Assembly (NCBI GenBank): GCA_023412635.1
Contig: JAEYNI010000033.1
Location: forward strand, 1-7,827
Source of the DNA: Bacillota bacterium
GTDB taxonomy: Bacteria > Bacillota > Clostridia > Acetivibrionales > DSM-1351
Direction of reading: 5' to 3'
DNA: 7,827 nucleotides
Shown: in pieces, positions 1 through 6,884 of the stretch
How the letters are laid out: each line of letters begins with the position of its first letter
How positions within the stretch are numbered: the stretch's first letter is position 1
The notes under the pieces: generated by a model
The model's input: the letters and a program-made list of their open reading frames with translations, nothing else
The model's database searches: none
What the model was told of the DNA's origin: nothing
Made by a program: the position numbers and the translations under genes

Positions 1-151
1 CCAGATTGTCTCGGGTAAATAACGCATCCTTCAGAGATACATCCCGCAAAACAATATTATTATAAATTATCCAGCCAAGAATGAAACCCACTGTAAGTAT
101 TACGAAGCTAAAGGAAAAATCCTTTAAGAAAAAGCTTAAGTACTCTAACAT
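1..151 (-). CDS. DUF350 (YjfL-like) membrane protein, N-terminal part only
   Basis: Only the first 50 codons are present; the gene runs off the left edge of the window. The fragment starts MLEYLSFF, has one hydrophobic membrane segment (about residues 13-33) and then a short polar stretch ending in TRDNL. A membrane helix followed by a polar segment with a DN pair is what I expect at the start of DUF350 proteins such as E. coli YjfL, small multi-pass inner-membrane proteins of unknown function. The start is the ATG at 151, with a GGGAG-like ribosome site 7 bases upstream. An ATG six bases earlier opens another frame that stops after 16 codons. The gene lies 21 bases after the YjfK-like gene, so the two are probably co-transcribed. 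The family call rests on 50 residues plus the neighbour and could change with the full sequence. Confidence 0.6.
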   Translation of the reverse strand, partial: MLEYLSFFLKDFSFSFVILTVGFILGWIIYNNIVLRDVSLKDALFTRDNL

Positions 152-172
152 AATCCATCTCCCCCACTAAAT

Positions 173-772
173 TTAATCTTTATCCAAGCCCTGATAAACC
201 TTGTAATGAGCACCCTCAAACCTCTGTCCAATAAATATTCTGAACATACCGTCATCTTTCATCATCTCAATATTAAGATATTCCGTTACACCGTCGGCAT
301 CCCTCTGATAGTCCCATATCTCAACATCCACTTTTTTTGTTATCTTACCTGTATTTAAGTCAAGAACCTTTAAAGTCCCCTGCATCCCATCAATTCTGTA
401 ATCGCATTCGGGTATTATGCAGCGTTCATATTCCGAGCCGTCAGGCGTTGTAATATATTTTTGACCCACTATATTGAGGAATTCTTCAGTAAAAGGCACA
501 GTATCATCTAAAAAATACATGTAGGTCTCATGTACCCTTTCCTCTTCCTGAGAACTGTAAACTTCGAAAATATATTCCGATTCATCAACCTTTGAATATA
601 ATAAGTATCTGGTATATGGGCGCTGACCCACTTCCATCTGTACTATTTTTTCAAAGGTAAAAAAACCTTCCAACTCAAGTTCTTTGAGATTAAACTCAAT
701 CATGGAATTTTTATTGATATTTAACGGATTCAAAATCTCAGATGCATCGTTCCTTTTCTTAAAACCGAACAT
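173..772 (-). CDS. YjfK-like (DUF2491/DUF4178-type) cytoplasmic protein of unknown function
   Basis: This is a 199-residue soluble protein without a signal peptide or membrane segment. It begins MFGFKKRND, is rich in predicted beta strands, and has a conserved-looking C-terminal half: a YERC segment near 115-118, a DYRIDGMQG turn at 124-132, and an EIWDYQRDADGVTEYLNIEM stretch at 151-170 followed by a short FRIFIGQ strand. A W-Y-R...D-G-x-x-E-Y-L pattern plus a following DUF350 gene is how I associate it with the YjfK group; I cannot separate DUF2491 from DUF4178 by eye. The frame could open 11 codons earlier at 805, but the ATG at 772 has GGAGG four bases upstream and the earlier one has no ribosome site. 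It follows the Ser-rich secreted protein by 72 bases with no clear terminator between, so it is likely the middle gene of an operon. Its biochemical role is unknown. Confidence 0.6.
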   Translation of the reverse strand: MFGFKKRNDASEILNPLNINKNSMIEFNLKELELEGFFTFEKIVQMEVGQRPYTRYLLYSKVDESEYIFEVYSSQEEERVHETYMYFLDDTVPFTEEFLNIVGQKYITTPDGSEYERCIIPECDYRIDGMQGTLKVLDLNTGKITKKVDVEIWDYQRDADGVTEYLNIEMMKDDGMFRIFIGQRFEGAHYKVYQGLDKD

Positions 773-844
773 ATTTCCTCCGATTATGACTTTTTTTGTC
801 TTCAAACTCCGGAATTATTTGCTGCTACAATTATTTACTTCTAC

Positions 845-1807
845 TTAATAAATCCTGCTGTAATGGGATTTTTTCGGCTTGGGCTTTGACAATTTTCTTA
901 TAACAATTATCAGAGCTCCCGCAGAAACTATGATTATAACTACCGCTACACCGCTACTTGCAGAATTTGCGGAGTACTTATCGGTATAGTAGATTTTATC
1001 TACATTCTCTTCCTGATATTGCTGCGAGAACTGTAAATCGGGGTCTGTATCCGGATCAATATAATTTGGATCCCTTTGAACTCCCTGTTTTTCAAGTTCT
1101 TCTACCCTTTTCTCAAGCTTTTCATACTCCTGTTGATTGAAATAACTCTTATATGGAGCAATATCCAACCAGTGATGATACCAGAACATTTCCGAGGCTC
1201 TCATTAAAAACCACAGGTCCCATGGGCCCACAAAGGCGTACCCGTATGAAAAAGGACTGCCGAACATTCCCCTATTGACATTCATAAAAATCGGCCTTTT
1301 CCCAAAGGAATTTATTCTTGAAGTTCTTGATTTCATCGCATCCTCAAAACCCATTCTTCTGGAGCCGGTTCCGTAATTCCGCTTCATGGAATCGTTATAA
1401 ACCTTCTGCTGCTCAGTATTCAGCTTCTGCTTGTATGTATTGAAATTCTTTCCTGAAACCTGCTTTTTATAAGTATCCTGCATATAGGAGTACTTTTTGG
1501 TAGAAGACTTGTTCGAAAAGCTCTTTGCTGACGATCCCGACGAACTGCTGTAGCTTTTGGAGGTTCCGGGTATACTTCTTGTGCTGCTCTTCGTGCTGTT
1601 GGAACTACTACTTTTTTTTGAGTTGCTGCTCTTGGATTTGGATGATCCAAACAGGCCTGAGCTTTTTGATGAACTCTTATAACTGCGGCTATATGATTTT
1701 GAAAAAGACCTACTGCCGCCAAAGGATCTTGATTTTGCAAAAATCCCTGCTGTGGAAGTAAACACAAAGACCAGTATCAGCATTATTGCAAATACTCTTT
1801 TTTTCAC
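845..1807 (-). CDS. Secreted Ser-rich, C-terminally membrane-anchored protein
   Basis: The 320-residue protein has a signal peptide (KKR, hydrophobic core 5-20, likely cleavage after Ala24 in AGIFA). Residues 25-104 are very low complexity: about 39 of 80 are Ser, mixed with Lys, Arg, Tyr and Gly. A globular region follows, with an aromatic stretch at 186-220 containing several Trp, Tyr and His. Then come a short charged coiled coil (226-244), a DPNYIDPDTDPDLQF segment (246-260), and one membrane helix (286-304) ahead of a basic tail. The topology suggests an outside domain tethered to the membrane with a short cytoplasmic tail. The start is probably the GTG at 1807, since GAGGG lies six bases upstream; the ATG at 1813 directly abuts that ribosome site. 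I recognise no named family. It heads the operon with the YjfK-like and DUF350 genes, so a role in the same membrane module is inferred. Confidence 0.75.
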   Translation of the reverse strand: MKKRVFAIMLILVFVFTSTAGIFAKSRSFGGSRSFSKSYSRSYKSSSKSSGLFGSSKSKSSNSKKSSSSNSTKSSTRSIPGTSKSYSSSSGSSAKSFSNKSSTKKYSYMQDTYKKQVSGKNFNTYKQKLNTEQQKVYNDSMKRNYGTGSRRMGFEDAMKSRTSRINSFGKRPIFMNVNRGMFGSPFSYGYAFVGPWDLWFLMRASEMFWYHHWLDIAPYKSYFNQQEYEKLEKRVEELEKQGVQRDPNYIDPDTDPDLQFSQQYQEENVDKIYYTDKYSANSASSGVAVVIIIVSAGALIIVIRKLSKPKPKKSHYSRIY

Positions 1808-2092
1808 AGACATCCCTCACATTTTAATCTATTATTCATAGTTAACTTCTTTTCCTATTACAAGAATAACACTTAATGATTGTACGTAAAAACTGTATTT
1901 TTGTATTATCTGCTTGCTATTATACCATTATGACATTTGCATTACACTATAATAGTATCTTGCTCGGCGACATTAAATGTAGTGACTTCTGAAGACCTTG
2001 CTCTAAAACGTGAATTTTTTTATTATATGTATAATCTAAAGCAAAAAAGGCAATAAATATAACTGACCCCACAAAATACATTTTAACCCCCT
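1808..2092. other. Gene-free stretch between the two operons
   Basis: No open frame here has both a ribosome site and plausible coding character on either strand. The stretch holds the probable promoter of the downstream operon (1919-1927), a leader of roughly 105 bases, an 11-base palindrome (1970-1980, ACATT-A-AATGT) and an AT-rich inverted repeat (2022-2035, ATTATA facing TATAAT). The 7-mer GAGCAAG occurs twice on the minus strand, 38 bases apart. I see no conserved riboswitch core. Confidence 0.6.
1919..1927 (-). promoter_or_regulatory. Extended -10 promoter of the Ser-rich/YjfK-like/DUF350 operon
   Basis: On the minus strand the sequence reads TGGTATAAT: a perfect -10 box with the TGn extension that compensates for a weak -35. 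The hexamer 17 bases upstream (GTGTAA) matches the -35 consensus at three of six positions. Transcription would start near 1912, giving a leader of about 105 bases before the GTG at 1807. It is the best sigma-A-like signal in this gap. A second TATAAT further upstream (2022-2027) lacks a matching -35. Confidence 0.6.
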
Positions 2093-2125
2093 AAAAATGC
2101 TCCGGCTACGCCGGGCATTTTTTTT
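2093..2125 (-). terminator. Rho-independent terminator after the response regulator
   Basis: The core stem CCGGC/GCCGG (2102-2106 with 2110-2114) closes a three-base loop and is extended past a single bulged base by GC pairs and an A/T stem (2093-2100 with 2115-2122). On the minus strand it begins about 14 bases after the response regulator stop codon and ends in five T. On the plus strand eight T follow, so it could stop transcription from either side. It marks the end of the five-gene ABC/two-component operon. Confidence 0.88.
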
Positions 2126-2139
2126 AAGTCAAACAAATT

Positions 2140-2838
2140 TTACATTTTAAACCTGTAACCTACTCCCCATATAGTCTCAATAAACTGTTCACTCTCTTTA
2201 TCCTTTTCAATTTTATCTCGTACTTTACCTATATGGACAGTTATTGTCGCACTATCTCCAAAGTAATCAATTCCCCAAACCCGTTCCAGCAAGGCTTCCT
2301 TACTGAACACATGATTAGGGTTCTGAGCGAGGAAAAGAAGAAGATCATATTCCTTTGTTGTAAGAAATACTTCTTCTCCGTTCAGCATTACACGTCTTGC
2401 ATCAAGGTTAATCGACAGGCCTCTGATAACCAATTCTGTCTGCTTATGACGCCTGCCCGAACTACTTAGCTTTTCAAAGCGGGTTATATGCGCCTTGACA
2501 CGGGCAACCATTTCATTAGGACTGAAGGGCTTCGTAATATAATCATCAGCTCCGAGACCAAGACCTCTAATTTTATCAATATCATCCTTCCGTGCTGAAA
2601 TCATAAGTATCGGCGTTTCCTTTTCAGAGCGGATTTTTTTGCAGATTTCAAAACCATCAATCACAGGGAGCATCAGATCAAGGACTATAAGGTCAAAGGT
2701 CTCATTTAAAGCCAATTCCAGTCCCTTGGCTCCATTCTGCTGTATTATGACCTCAAAGCCGTTAATTTCCAAATAATCTCTTTCAAGCTCGGCGATGGCC
2801 AGATCATCCTCTATGATTAAAACTCTCTTTTTCTCCAT
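2140..2838 (-). CDS. OmpR/PhoB-family response regulator
   Basis: This 233-residue two-component response regulator is a cytoplasmic DNA-binding transcription factor. The receiver domain (about 4-118) has the acidic pair D11-D12, phospho-acceptor D54 in VLDLMLP, S81 and K103 in the KPF motif. A winged-helix DNA-binding domain (about 135-233) ends with the typical TIWGVGYRF hairpin. All key residues are present, so it should be functional. The ATG at 2838 is chosen because GGGAGG lies about four bases upstream; an in-frame ATG at 2850 precedes that site and lacks one of its own. The gene follows the histidine kinase stop by 30 bases and is the last gene before the terminator, so that kinase is its probable partner. 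Likely targets are its own operon, through the direct repeats at 6885-6903 (inferred). Sequence alone cannot assign it to VanR, PhoP or another named regulator. Confidence 0.95.
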   Translation of the reverse strand: MEKKRVLIIEDDLAIAELERDYLEINGFEVIIQQNGAKGLELALNETFDLIVLDLMLPVIDGFEICKKIRSEKETPILMISARKDDIDKIRGLGLGADDYITKPFSPNEMVARVKAHITRFEKLSSSGRRHKQTELVIRGLSINLDARRVMLNGEEVFLTTKEYDLLLFLAQNPNHVFSKEALLERVWGIDYFGDSATITVHIGKVRDKIEKDKESEQFIETIWGVGYRFKM

Positions 2839-2868
2839 GCTACCTCCCATATAAGTACAGTGCGTTTG

Positions 2869-4329
2869 TTATTTCCCCTGCGGAATTCTGAAGGATATCT
2901 CGGTCCACTCGCCCTTTATGCTGTCAGCCTGGATTTTACCATTATGCTGCTCAATAATCTGCTGTGTTATAGCAAGTCCTAAACCTGACCCGCCTGTACT
3001 CCTGTTTCTTGAGGGGTCCGTCCTGTAAAAACGGTTAAATATTTTTTCAAGATCATTTTTATCTATACCAATACCGTTATCCTTTATCTTAACAACAAGA
3101 TTACCGTTGTTCTCTTCAAAACTAATATTTAAATGCTTACGATCTTTTTCCATGAACTTCATCGAATTACTTACAATGTTCAATATGACCCTCTTAATTT
3201 TCTGACTATCCATAAGAACCTTGAAGCCTGGAGTTATCTTGCATTCACAAACCATTTCCACACCTCTTCCCTCAAGCTCCAGCTGAAGTTCCTGTATACA
3301 ATTGTTATAAAATTCTCCAATATCTACATAGTCCTTATTAAAGGGTTCCTTACCCAAATCAAGCTTTGAAAATAGAAATAAATCATCTATCATTGCATTC
3401 ATATCTTCTGTTTTTGTATATATGACATCAAGATATTTTGACAATTTCTCCGGGTCGTTTGCGACACCGTCCTTTATACCCTGAATGTAACCTTTTATCG
3501 AAGTGATAGGTGTTTTCAGGTCATGAGTTATGTCTGATAACAGTTTTTTTCTGCTCTCCTCCATTTGAAGCTGACTGGTAATAGACTTTTTCAACTCGAA
3601 TCTCATTATCTCATATGAGCGGATAACACTCCCAATCTCGTTGTTTGAGTTTGAGTGAAGATGAACATCAAGATTTCCCCGCGCAATTTCCTTTGCACAA
3701 TTATCCAGCTTTTTTAACGGTATAACAATATCTTTCGTTAATATAAATAAGAGCGGCCCTATTATTATGGCAGCGATAAATATTAGCCCAATAAAAAGGG
3801 CTCTATCATGACCGCTTATAAAATATTCGCTTTTATGGATTTTAAATATGAAGTAATAACTAATAGAGTCTGCCTTTGAAAAGTCATATTTAAGATAATA
3901 ATACTCTTGCTTATTCCATACAAACCTACTATTGCTTATATTCATATTATACTTGTCAAAATCTTTATTATCTGAAGCCTCAATAGATCTATATAACGTT
4001 TCATCAGGGTTATCTTCACCGTAAGCTTTATACTCCTCATGGTTTTTTACCAGTAAAAAGCCGTTGAAATTACTTAGCTGTTCTGCTAGCTTTTCAGGGA
4101 AGCTGGTCTCCCTTAGGGTTTCAGGATGATATTTCTCGGTATACCGCAAATCCACAGCAACATCAACCATCCGACTTATAGCTGAGTCCTCGCTTTGTTC
4201 GCCTATAAAAGACTTGAATGCTTCACCGAGGGTATAAGTTATAATACCAAAACCAAAAATAAAAACAATACCAACGGTGATAATCAGCATTATTACATAT
4301 GTTAAAATCAGCTTAACCCTAAGAGACAT
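2869..4329 (-). CDS. Membrane sensor histidine kinase
   Basis: This 486-residue sensor kinase has a membrane helix at about 6-30, an extracellular domain of some 140 residues (35-173), a second helix at about 177-197, a HAMP linker (198-250), a HisKA dimerisation domain with phospho-acceptor His269 in DITHDLKTP, and a HATPase domain. The ATPase boxes are all visible: N388 in the N box, DNGIGI at 417-422, FNRFYR at 431-436 and GGSGLGLAI at 446-454. The large outside domain is unlike the very short loops of BceS-type kinases, so it may bind a ligand directly or sense the secreted protein encoded upstream; the ligand is unknown. The ATG at 4329 begins three bases after the permease stop, and its AAGAAG-like ribosome site lies inside the end of the permease gene, suggesting translational coupling. 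Its partner is the response regulator immediately downstream. Confidence 0.95.
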   Translation of the reverse strand: MSLRVKLILTYVIMLIITVGIVFIFGFGIITYTLGEAFKSFIGEQSEDSAISRMVDVAVDLRYTEKYHPETLRETSFPEKLAEQLSNFNGFLLVKNHEEYKAYGEDNPDETLYRSIEASDNKDFDKYNMNISNSRFVWNKQEYYYLKYDFSKADSISYYFIFKIHKSEYFISGHDRALFIGLIFIAAIIIGPLLFILTKDIVIPLKKLDNCAKEIARGNLDVHLHSNSNNEIGSVIRSYEIMRFELKKSITSQLQMEESRKKLLSDITHDLKTPITSIKGYIQGIKDGVANDPEKLSKYLDVIYTKTEDMNAMIDDLFLFSKLDLGKEPFNKDYVDIGEFYNNCIQELQLELEGRGVEMVCECKITPGFKVLMDSQKIKRVILNIVSNSMKFMEKDRKHLNISFEENNGNLVVKIKDNGIGIDKNDLEKIFNRFYRTDPSRNRSTGGSGLGLAITQQIIEQHNGKIQADSIKGEWTEISFRIPQGK

Positions 4330-4332
4330 GAT

Positions 4333-5079
4333 TTACACTTCTTTCTTTTCAAATATTAACAACCCTGTTACTCCAAATATGATGCAATATGAAAGCATGT
4401 ACAGTAAAGCAGGCAATGCCATGGTTATGTTGGTCCCATTTACCAGTGGCTGATACCAGCCTGAAAAGCTTGTAGGCAGAAATTGTCGGACAGAGCTTAG
4501 GAAGGTTCCTGCAACTCCTGTTACAAACCAGATAAGAAGGTTTATAACAATCGACATATTCGGGCTGCCTGCGATTAAAGTGAAAAAGGATACTATCACC
4601 AGGACTGTCGAAAGGAAGATAAATGCTCCCAAATAGCTTACAAGCATAACTCCGGTACCGGTAAAAGCCTCCGCCCCGTTTGTTGCGAGGTTGACTATAA
4701 GCCCCGATATTACCATCGTTAAAAGGCACGTACCTACCATAGCCGCTCCGGCAATTAATTTTCCTAAATATATTATACTTTTAGTAACAGGCAATGCAAA
4801 CAGATTTTTAATGGTTGCATCCTTAAACTCTGCTGCAAACAGCTCACTACCAATAAATATAGTCAGGACAGGGAGTATAAAGCCAGTAATCAACTCAAGA
4901 ATAAAAACTGGAAATCTGCCCGGCGCTACCATTTCAACACCTGTTTTAGACTCGGCAATAAAAAGACCAATCCCGGTTGCTACTGCATATAAAACCGAAA
5001 GCGCTATAATCACTTTAGTTTTTGTTTGATATAGTAGCTTTTTATATTCATCTATTGAAAAAGTAATCAGACTGCTCAT
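4333..5079 (-). CDS. ABC-2 type transporter permease
   Basis: The 248-residue integral membrane protein has six predicted helices (about 22-42, 57-78, 103-131, 145-171, 175-193 and 222-243). The GSELFAAEFKDATIKNLFAL segment (77-96) between helices two and three, followed by PVTKSIIYLGK, is characteristic of ABC-2 permeases of the BcrB/LanE type. It should form the membrane channel paired with the ATPase encoded just upstream, probably as an exporter. The ATG at 5079 has AAAGGAG eight bases upstream and gives a protein beginning MSSLITFSIDEYKK, typical for the family; an in-frame ATG at 5133 would add 18 atypical residues and has no good ribosome site. The gene overlaps the ATPase 3' end by 32 bases, implying coupled translation. 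The substrate is unknown; antimicrobial peptides are a reasonable guess from the BcrAB/LanFEG relatives. Confidence 0.88.
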   Translation of the reverse strand: MSSLITFSIDEYKKLLYQTKTKVIIALSVLYAVATGIGLFIAESKTGVEMVAPGRFPVFILELITGFILPVLTIFIGSELFAAEFKDATIKNLFALPVTKSIIYLGKLIAGAAMVGTCLLTMVISGLIVNLATNGAEAFTGTGVMLVSYLGAFIFLSTVLVIVSFFTLIAGSPNMSIVINLLIWFVTGVAGTFLSSVRQFLPTSFSGWYQPLVNGTNITMALPALLYMLSYCIIFGVTGLLIFEKKEV

Positions 5080-5806
5080 TTTCAGCTCTCCTTTCCTTGG
5101 ACAACGAAACACTTTCCAGATAATATTTCTCAATTGTGGGATAACTGGCCCTTATTTCATTAACTGCCCTTGTCCCGAGACATTTTCCTTTGTTTATTAT
5201 ACAGACCTTGGACGTGATTTCTTCGATATCATGAATCAAGTGGCTGGATATAATCATCGCAGTGTTAAGCTTTTCAGAAATGCTTTTAAGCATTCGAACC
5301 AATTGATCCCTACCTTCTATATCCATTCCTGAAAATGGTTCATCCAGCAGTAAAAGCCTTGGCTTGGCCAGTAATATTTTTGCAAGATAGATGCGCTGTT
5401 TCATGCCGGTGGAATAGGTTTTAATCTTGTTGTTCCTTCTATCATATAATCCTGTTACATTCAGAACAGCCTCTATTTCTTTATCAGTAACTTTAAAGTA
5501 AAGATTCTGGTGCAGCTTAAGGTATTGATATCCGCTAAGGTACAGATACGGGGAAGGGTCTCCTATCATCATCCCTATCTCGGATTTTGTTGCTTGTGGA
5601 TTAGCAATTACAGAAACTCCTTTATAGGTCACAGTACCTGCGTTTATCGGGACAAGCCCCATCATTGCCTTCATTGTTGTAGTTTTCCCTGCGCCATTGG
5701 GGCCAAGAAGGGCGACAACCTCACCTTCTGCTACGGTGAGGTTCAGCCCTTCTATACCATGGTTCCCGGGATACTGCTTAGTTAGATTTGTAACTTCCAG
5801 TAACAT
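5048..5806 (-). CDS. BcrA-type ABC transporter ATPase
   Basis: The 252-residue nucleotide-binding subunit powers the permease encoded downstream. Visible motifs are Walker A GPNGAGKT (35-42), signature YSTGMKQR (131-138; STGMK replaces the usual LSGGQ), Walker B LLLLDEP (151-157) and the switch histidine H189 in SSHL. No glutamine is seen at the Q-loop position, where the sequence reads IGMMIGDPSPY; this is common in BcrA/DrrA-like drug and lantibiotic ATPases. The likely start is the ATG at 5806, with a GAGAGGG ribosome site five bases upstream. Two earlier in-frame ATGs (5848, 5821) overlap the previous gene or abut their only ribosome-like sequence. The C-terminal 20 residues are polar and overlap the permease start. 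Family function is export or immunity against envelope-active compounds; the actual substrate is not evident. Confidence 0.93.
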   Translation of the reverse strand: MLLEVTNLTKQYPGNHGIEGLNLTVAEGEVVALLGPNGAGKTTTMKAMMGLVPINAGTVTYKGVSVIANPQATKSEIGMMIGDPSPYLYLSGYQYLKLHQNLYFKVTDKEIEAVLNVTGLYDRRNNKIKTYSTGMKQRIYLAKILLAKPRLLLLDEPFSGMDIEGRDQLVRMLKSISEKLNTAMIISSHLIHDIEEITSKVCIINKGKCLGTRAVNEIRASYPTIEKYYLESVSLSKERRAENEQSDYFFNR

Positions 5807-5832
5807 GTTATCCCTCTCCATTCCTATAGAAA

Positions 5833-6798
5833 TTATTCTCTGCTGCATTTAAAATCTTCAGCATTTATGATCTCAATGTTCTTTCCGTTCTGGTCAAACT
5901 GTTCAACCTTGGTATTGTTTATATCGCTGATGGTAACCGCACCCTGGAAGGCTACTTCATGATAAACTCCATTTACGTCTGAACCGGATATGCTGAGTTT
6001 AGTTTCAAAAGATTTTAATTGATTTTCAGAATCCACATTGAATTTAACTAGCAAAGCCGTAATCTTCACGTTCTGCTTCAAAACCGGTAATAAATCCTTA
6101 TCAGCTTCTATGAGATCTTTCATGAATGGCAGTTTTTCAACTAATAATTTTTTTTCTTCGTTACTCATTTCGGATTTATCGTGTCTGGGCCCTTGGTCTT
6201 CATTACTAACAGCCGCAGCCGTTAATAAATTGAAAGCTGCAGGTATCTCATTTTGATCCAGATCCATTGTTATAGTTCTGGAACCGTCTCCATTCTTTCT
6301 TAATTCAAACTGGGATTTTAAATCTCCTACAAAGAGATCCAGCAGTGCTTCTTCAGTAGCTCCCATTTCGTCATGACCGGAATATTCCTCGCTGTTGTAT
6401 TCATCATGTCGCTTGTCATAGCCCCTTTCAACGTTTTCCAGCTTGTAGTACGTTGTGTTTGTATTATCGGAAAGGTATACTTCTTCACCCTTTTGGAAGA
6501 AAGAAAGCTCCTGTTTTTTACCGTTCAGATCAATCTGAACATTTCCGCTGCTTTGTTCGTCCGGGCAGTTTGCATTAACCTTTCCGGTAAAAGCTGTGAT
6601 TATTTTACCATTGTCAGATACCTGTAAGGACCCGTTGAATGAAGCACTTGTCAGAGCTTCAGTTCTCTTTGAATCCTTCATTATTTCCTTCAGGGCCGCA
6701 TAACCCTCATTTTCTGTAGTTGCTGCTAATGCTGTGGCTGTAAACAATGTAACCGCAGCCATTACCAGTATTCCAAGCTTTACCTTTTTGTTTTTCAT
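5833..6798 (-). CDS. Secreted protein of unknown function, first gene of the ABC/two-component operon
   Basis: The 321-residue protein has a signal peptide (KNKKVK, hydrophobic core 8-23, likely cleavage after Ala25 in ALA-ATT). No Cys follows the cleavage site, so it is not a lipoprotein. The mature part alternates predicted beta strands (52-74, 86-120, 164-181, 244-306) with a few helices (146-166, 214-240), a layout reminiscent of LolA/LppX-like lipid-binding sheets, though I cannot prove that fold. Two charged inserts carry His: 128-145 with H131 and H142, and 203-216. The C terminus contains Cys318. An ATG at 6798 with GGAG nine bases upstream is preferred over the in-frame TTG at 6813, which abuts the preceding site. 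It lies 26 bases before the ATPase and could be an extracytoplasmic sensor, substrate binder or immunity component (inference from position). Confidence 0.82.
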   Translation of the reverse strand: MKNKKVKLGILVMAAVTLFTATALAATTENEGYAALKEIMKDSKRTEALTSASFNGSLQVSDNGKIITAFTGKVNANCPDEQSSGNVQIDLNGKKQELSFFQKGEEVYLSDNTNTTYYKLENVERGYDKRHDEYNSEEYSGHDEMGATEEALLDLFVGDLKSQFELRKNGDGSRTITMDLDQNEIPAAFNLLTAAAVSNEDQGPRHDKSEMSNEEKKLLVEKLPFMKDLIEADKDLLPVLKQNVKITALLVKFNVDSENQLKSFETKLSISGSDVNGVYHEVAFQGAVTISDINNTKVEQFDQNGKNIEIINAEDFKCSRE

Positions 6799-6848
6799 TT
6801 TCAATCTCTCCAATCAAAATTTATTTATAGCTTCCTGCTACACTTTGA

Positions 6849-6854
6849 ATTATA
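6849..6854 (-). promoter_or_regulatory. -10 box of the ABC/two-component operon
   Basis: A perfect TATAAT occurs on the minus strand, about 45 bases ahead of the ATG at 6798. The hexamer 17 bases upstream (CGAAGA) does not resemble TTGACA, so the promoter probably needs an activator. It is the only consensus -10 in the gap between the yabG terminator and the secreted-protein gene. Confidence 0.5.
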
Positions 6855-6884
6855 GAAGGCAACAATAAAACTCTTCGAAAGGAA

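Noticed and set aside
1420..1767. Open frame of 115 codons on the minus strand and one of 78 codons on the plus strand (1525-1761)
   Set aside because: Both are alternative frames of the repetitive Ser-rich coding region; low-complexity Ser codons keep other frames open. No ribosome sites or protein-like features.
2022..2035. Inverted repeat ATTATA/TATAAT as a divergent promoter pair
   Set aside because: The arms resemble -10 boxes in both directions but no -35 sits at the right distance, and there is no plus-strand gene to serve.
1808..2092. Riboswitch or small RNA in the gap before the Ser-rich gene
   Set aside because: I looked for conserved cores such as the c-di-GMP GEMM pattern and saw none; the stretch is mostly AT-rich with only short stems.
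4349..5029. Open frames within the permease gene, minus 4349-4729 and plus 4691-5029
   Set aside because: They lie inside a convincing membrane protein gene, and their translations show no family features.
5048..5133. Frameshift or fusion between ATPase and permease because their longest frames overlap by 86 bases
   Set aside because: With starts set by ribosome sites the overlap is only 32 bases, both proteins are complete, and such overlaps are normal in ABC operons.
5510..5785. Plus-strand frames opposite the ATPase and other genes (e.g. 958-1140, 2233-2469, 3133-3369, 6038-6256, 6373-6627, 7447-7677)
   Set aside because: All are antisense to well supported genes, with no ribosome site, no recognisable domains and no place in an operon.
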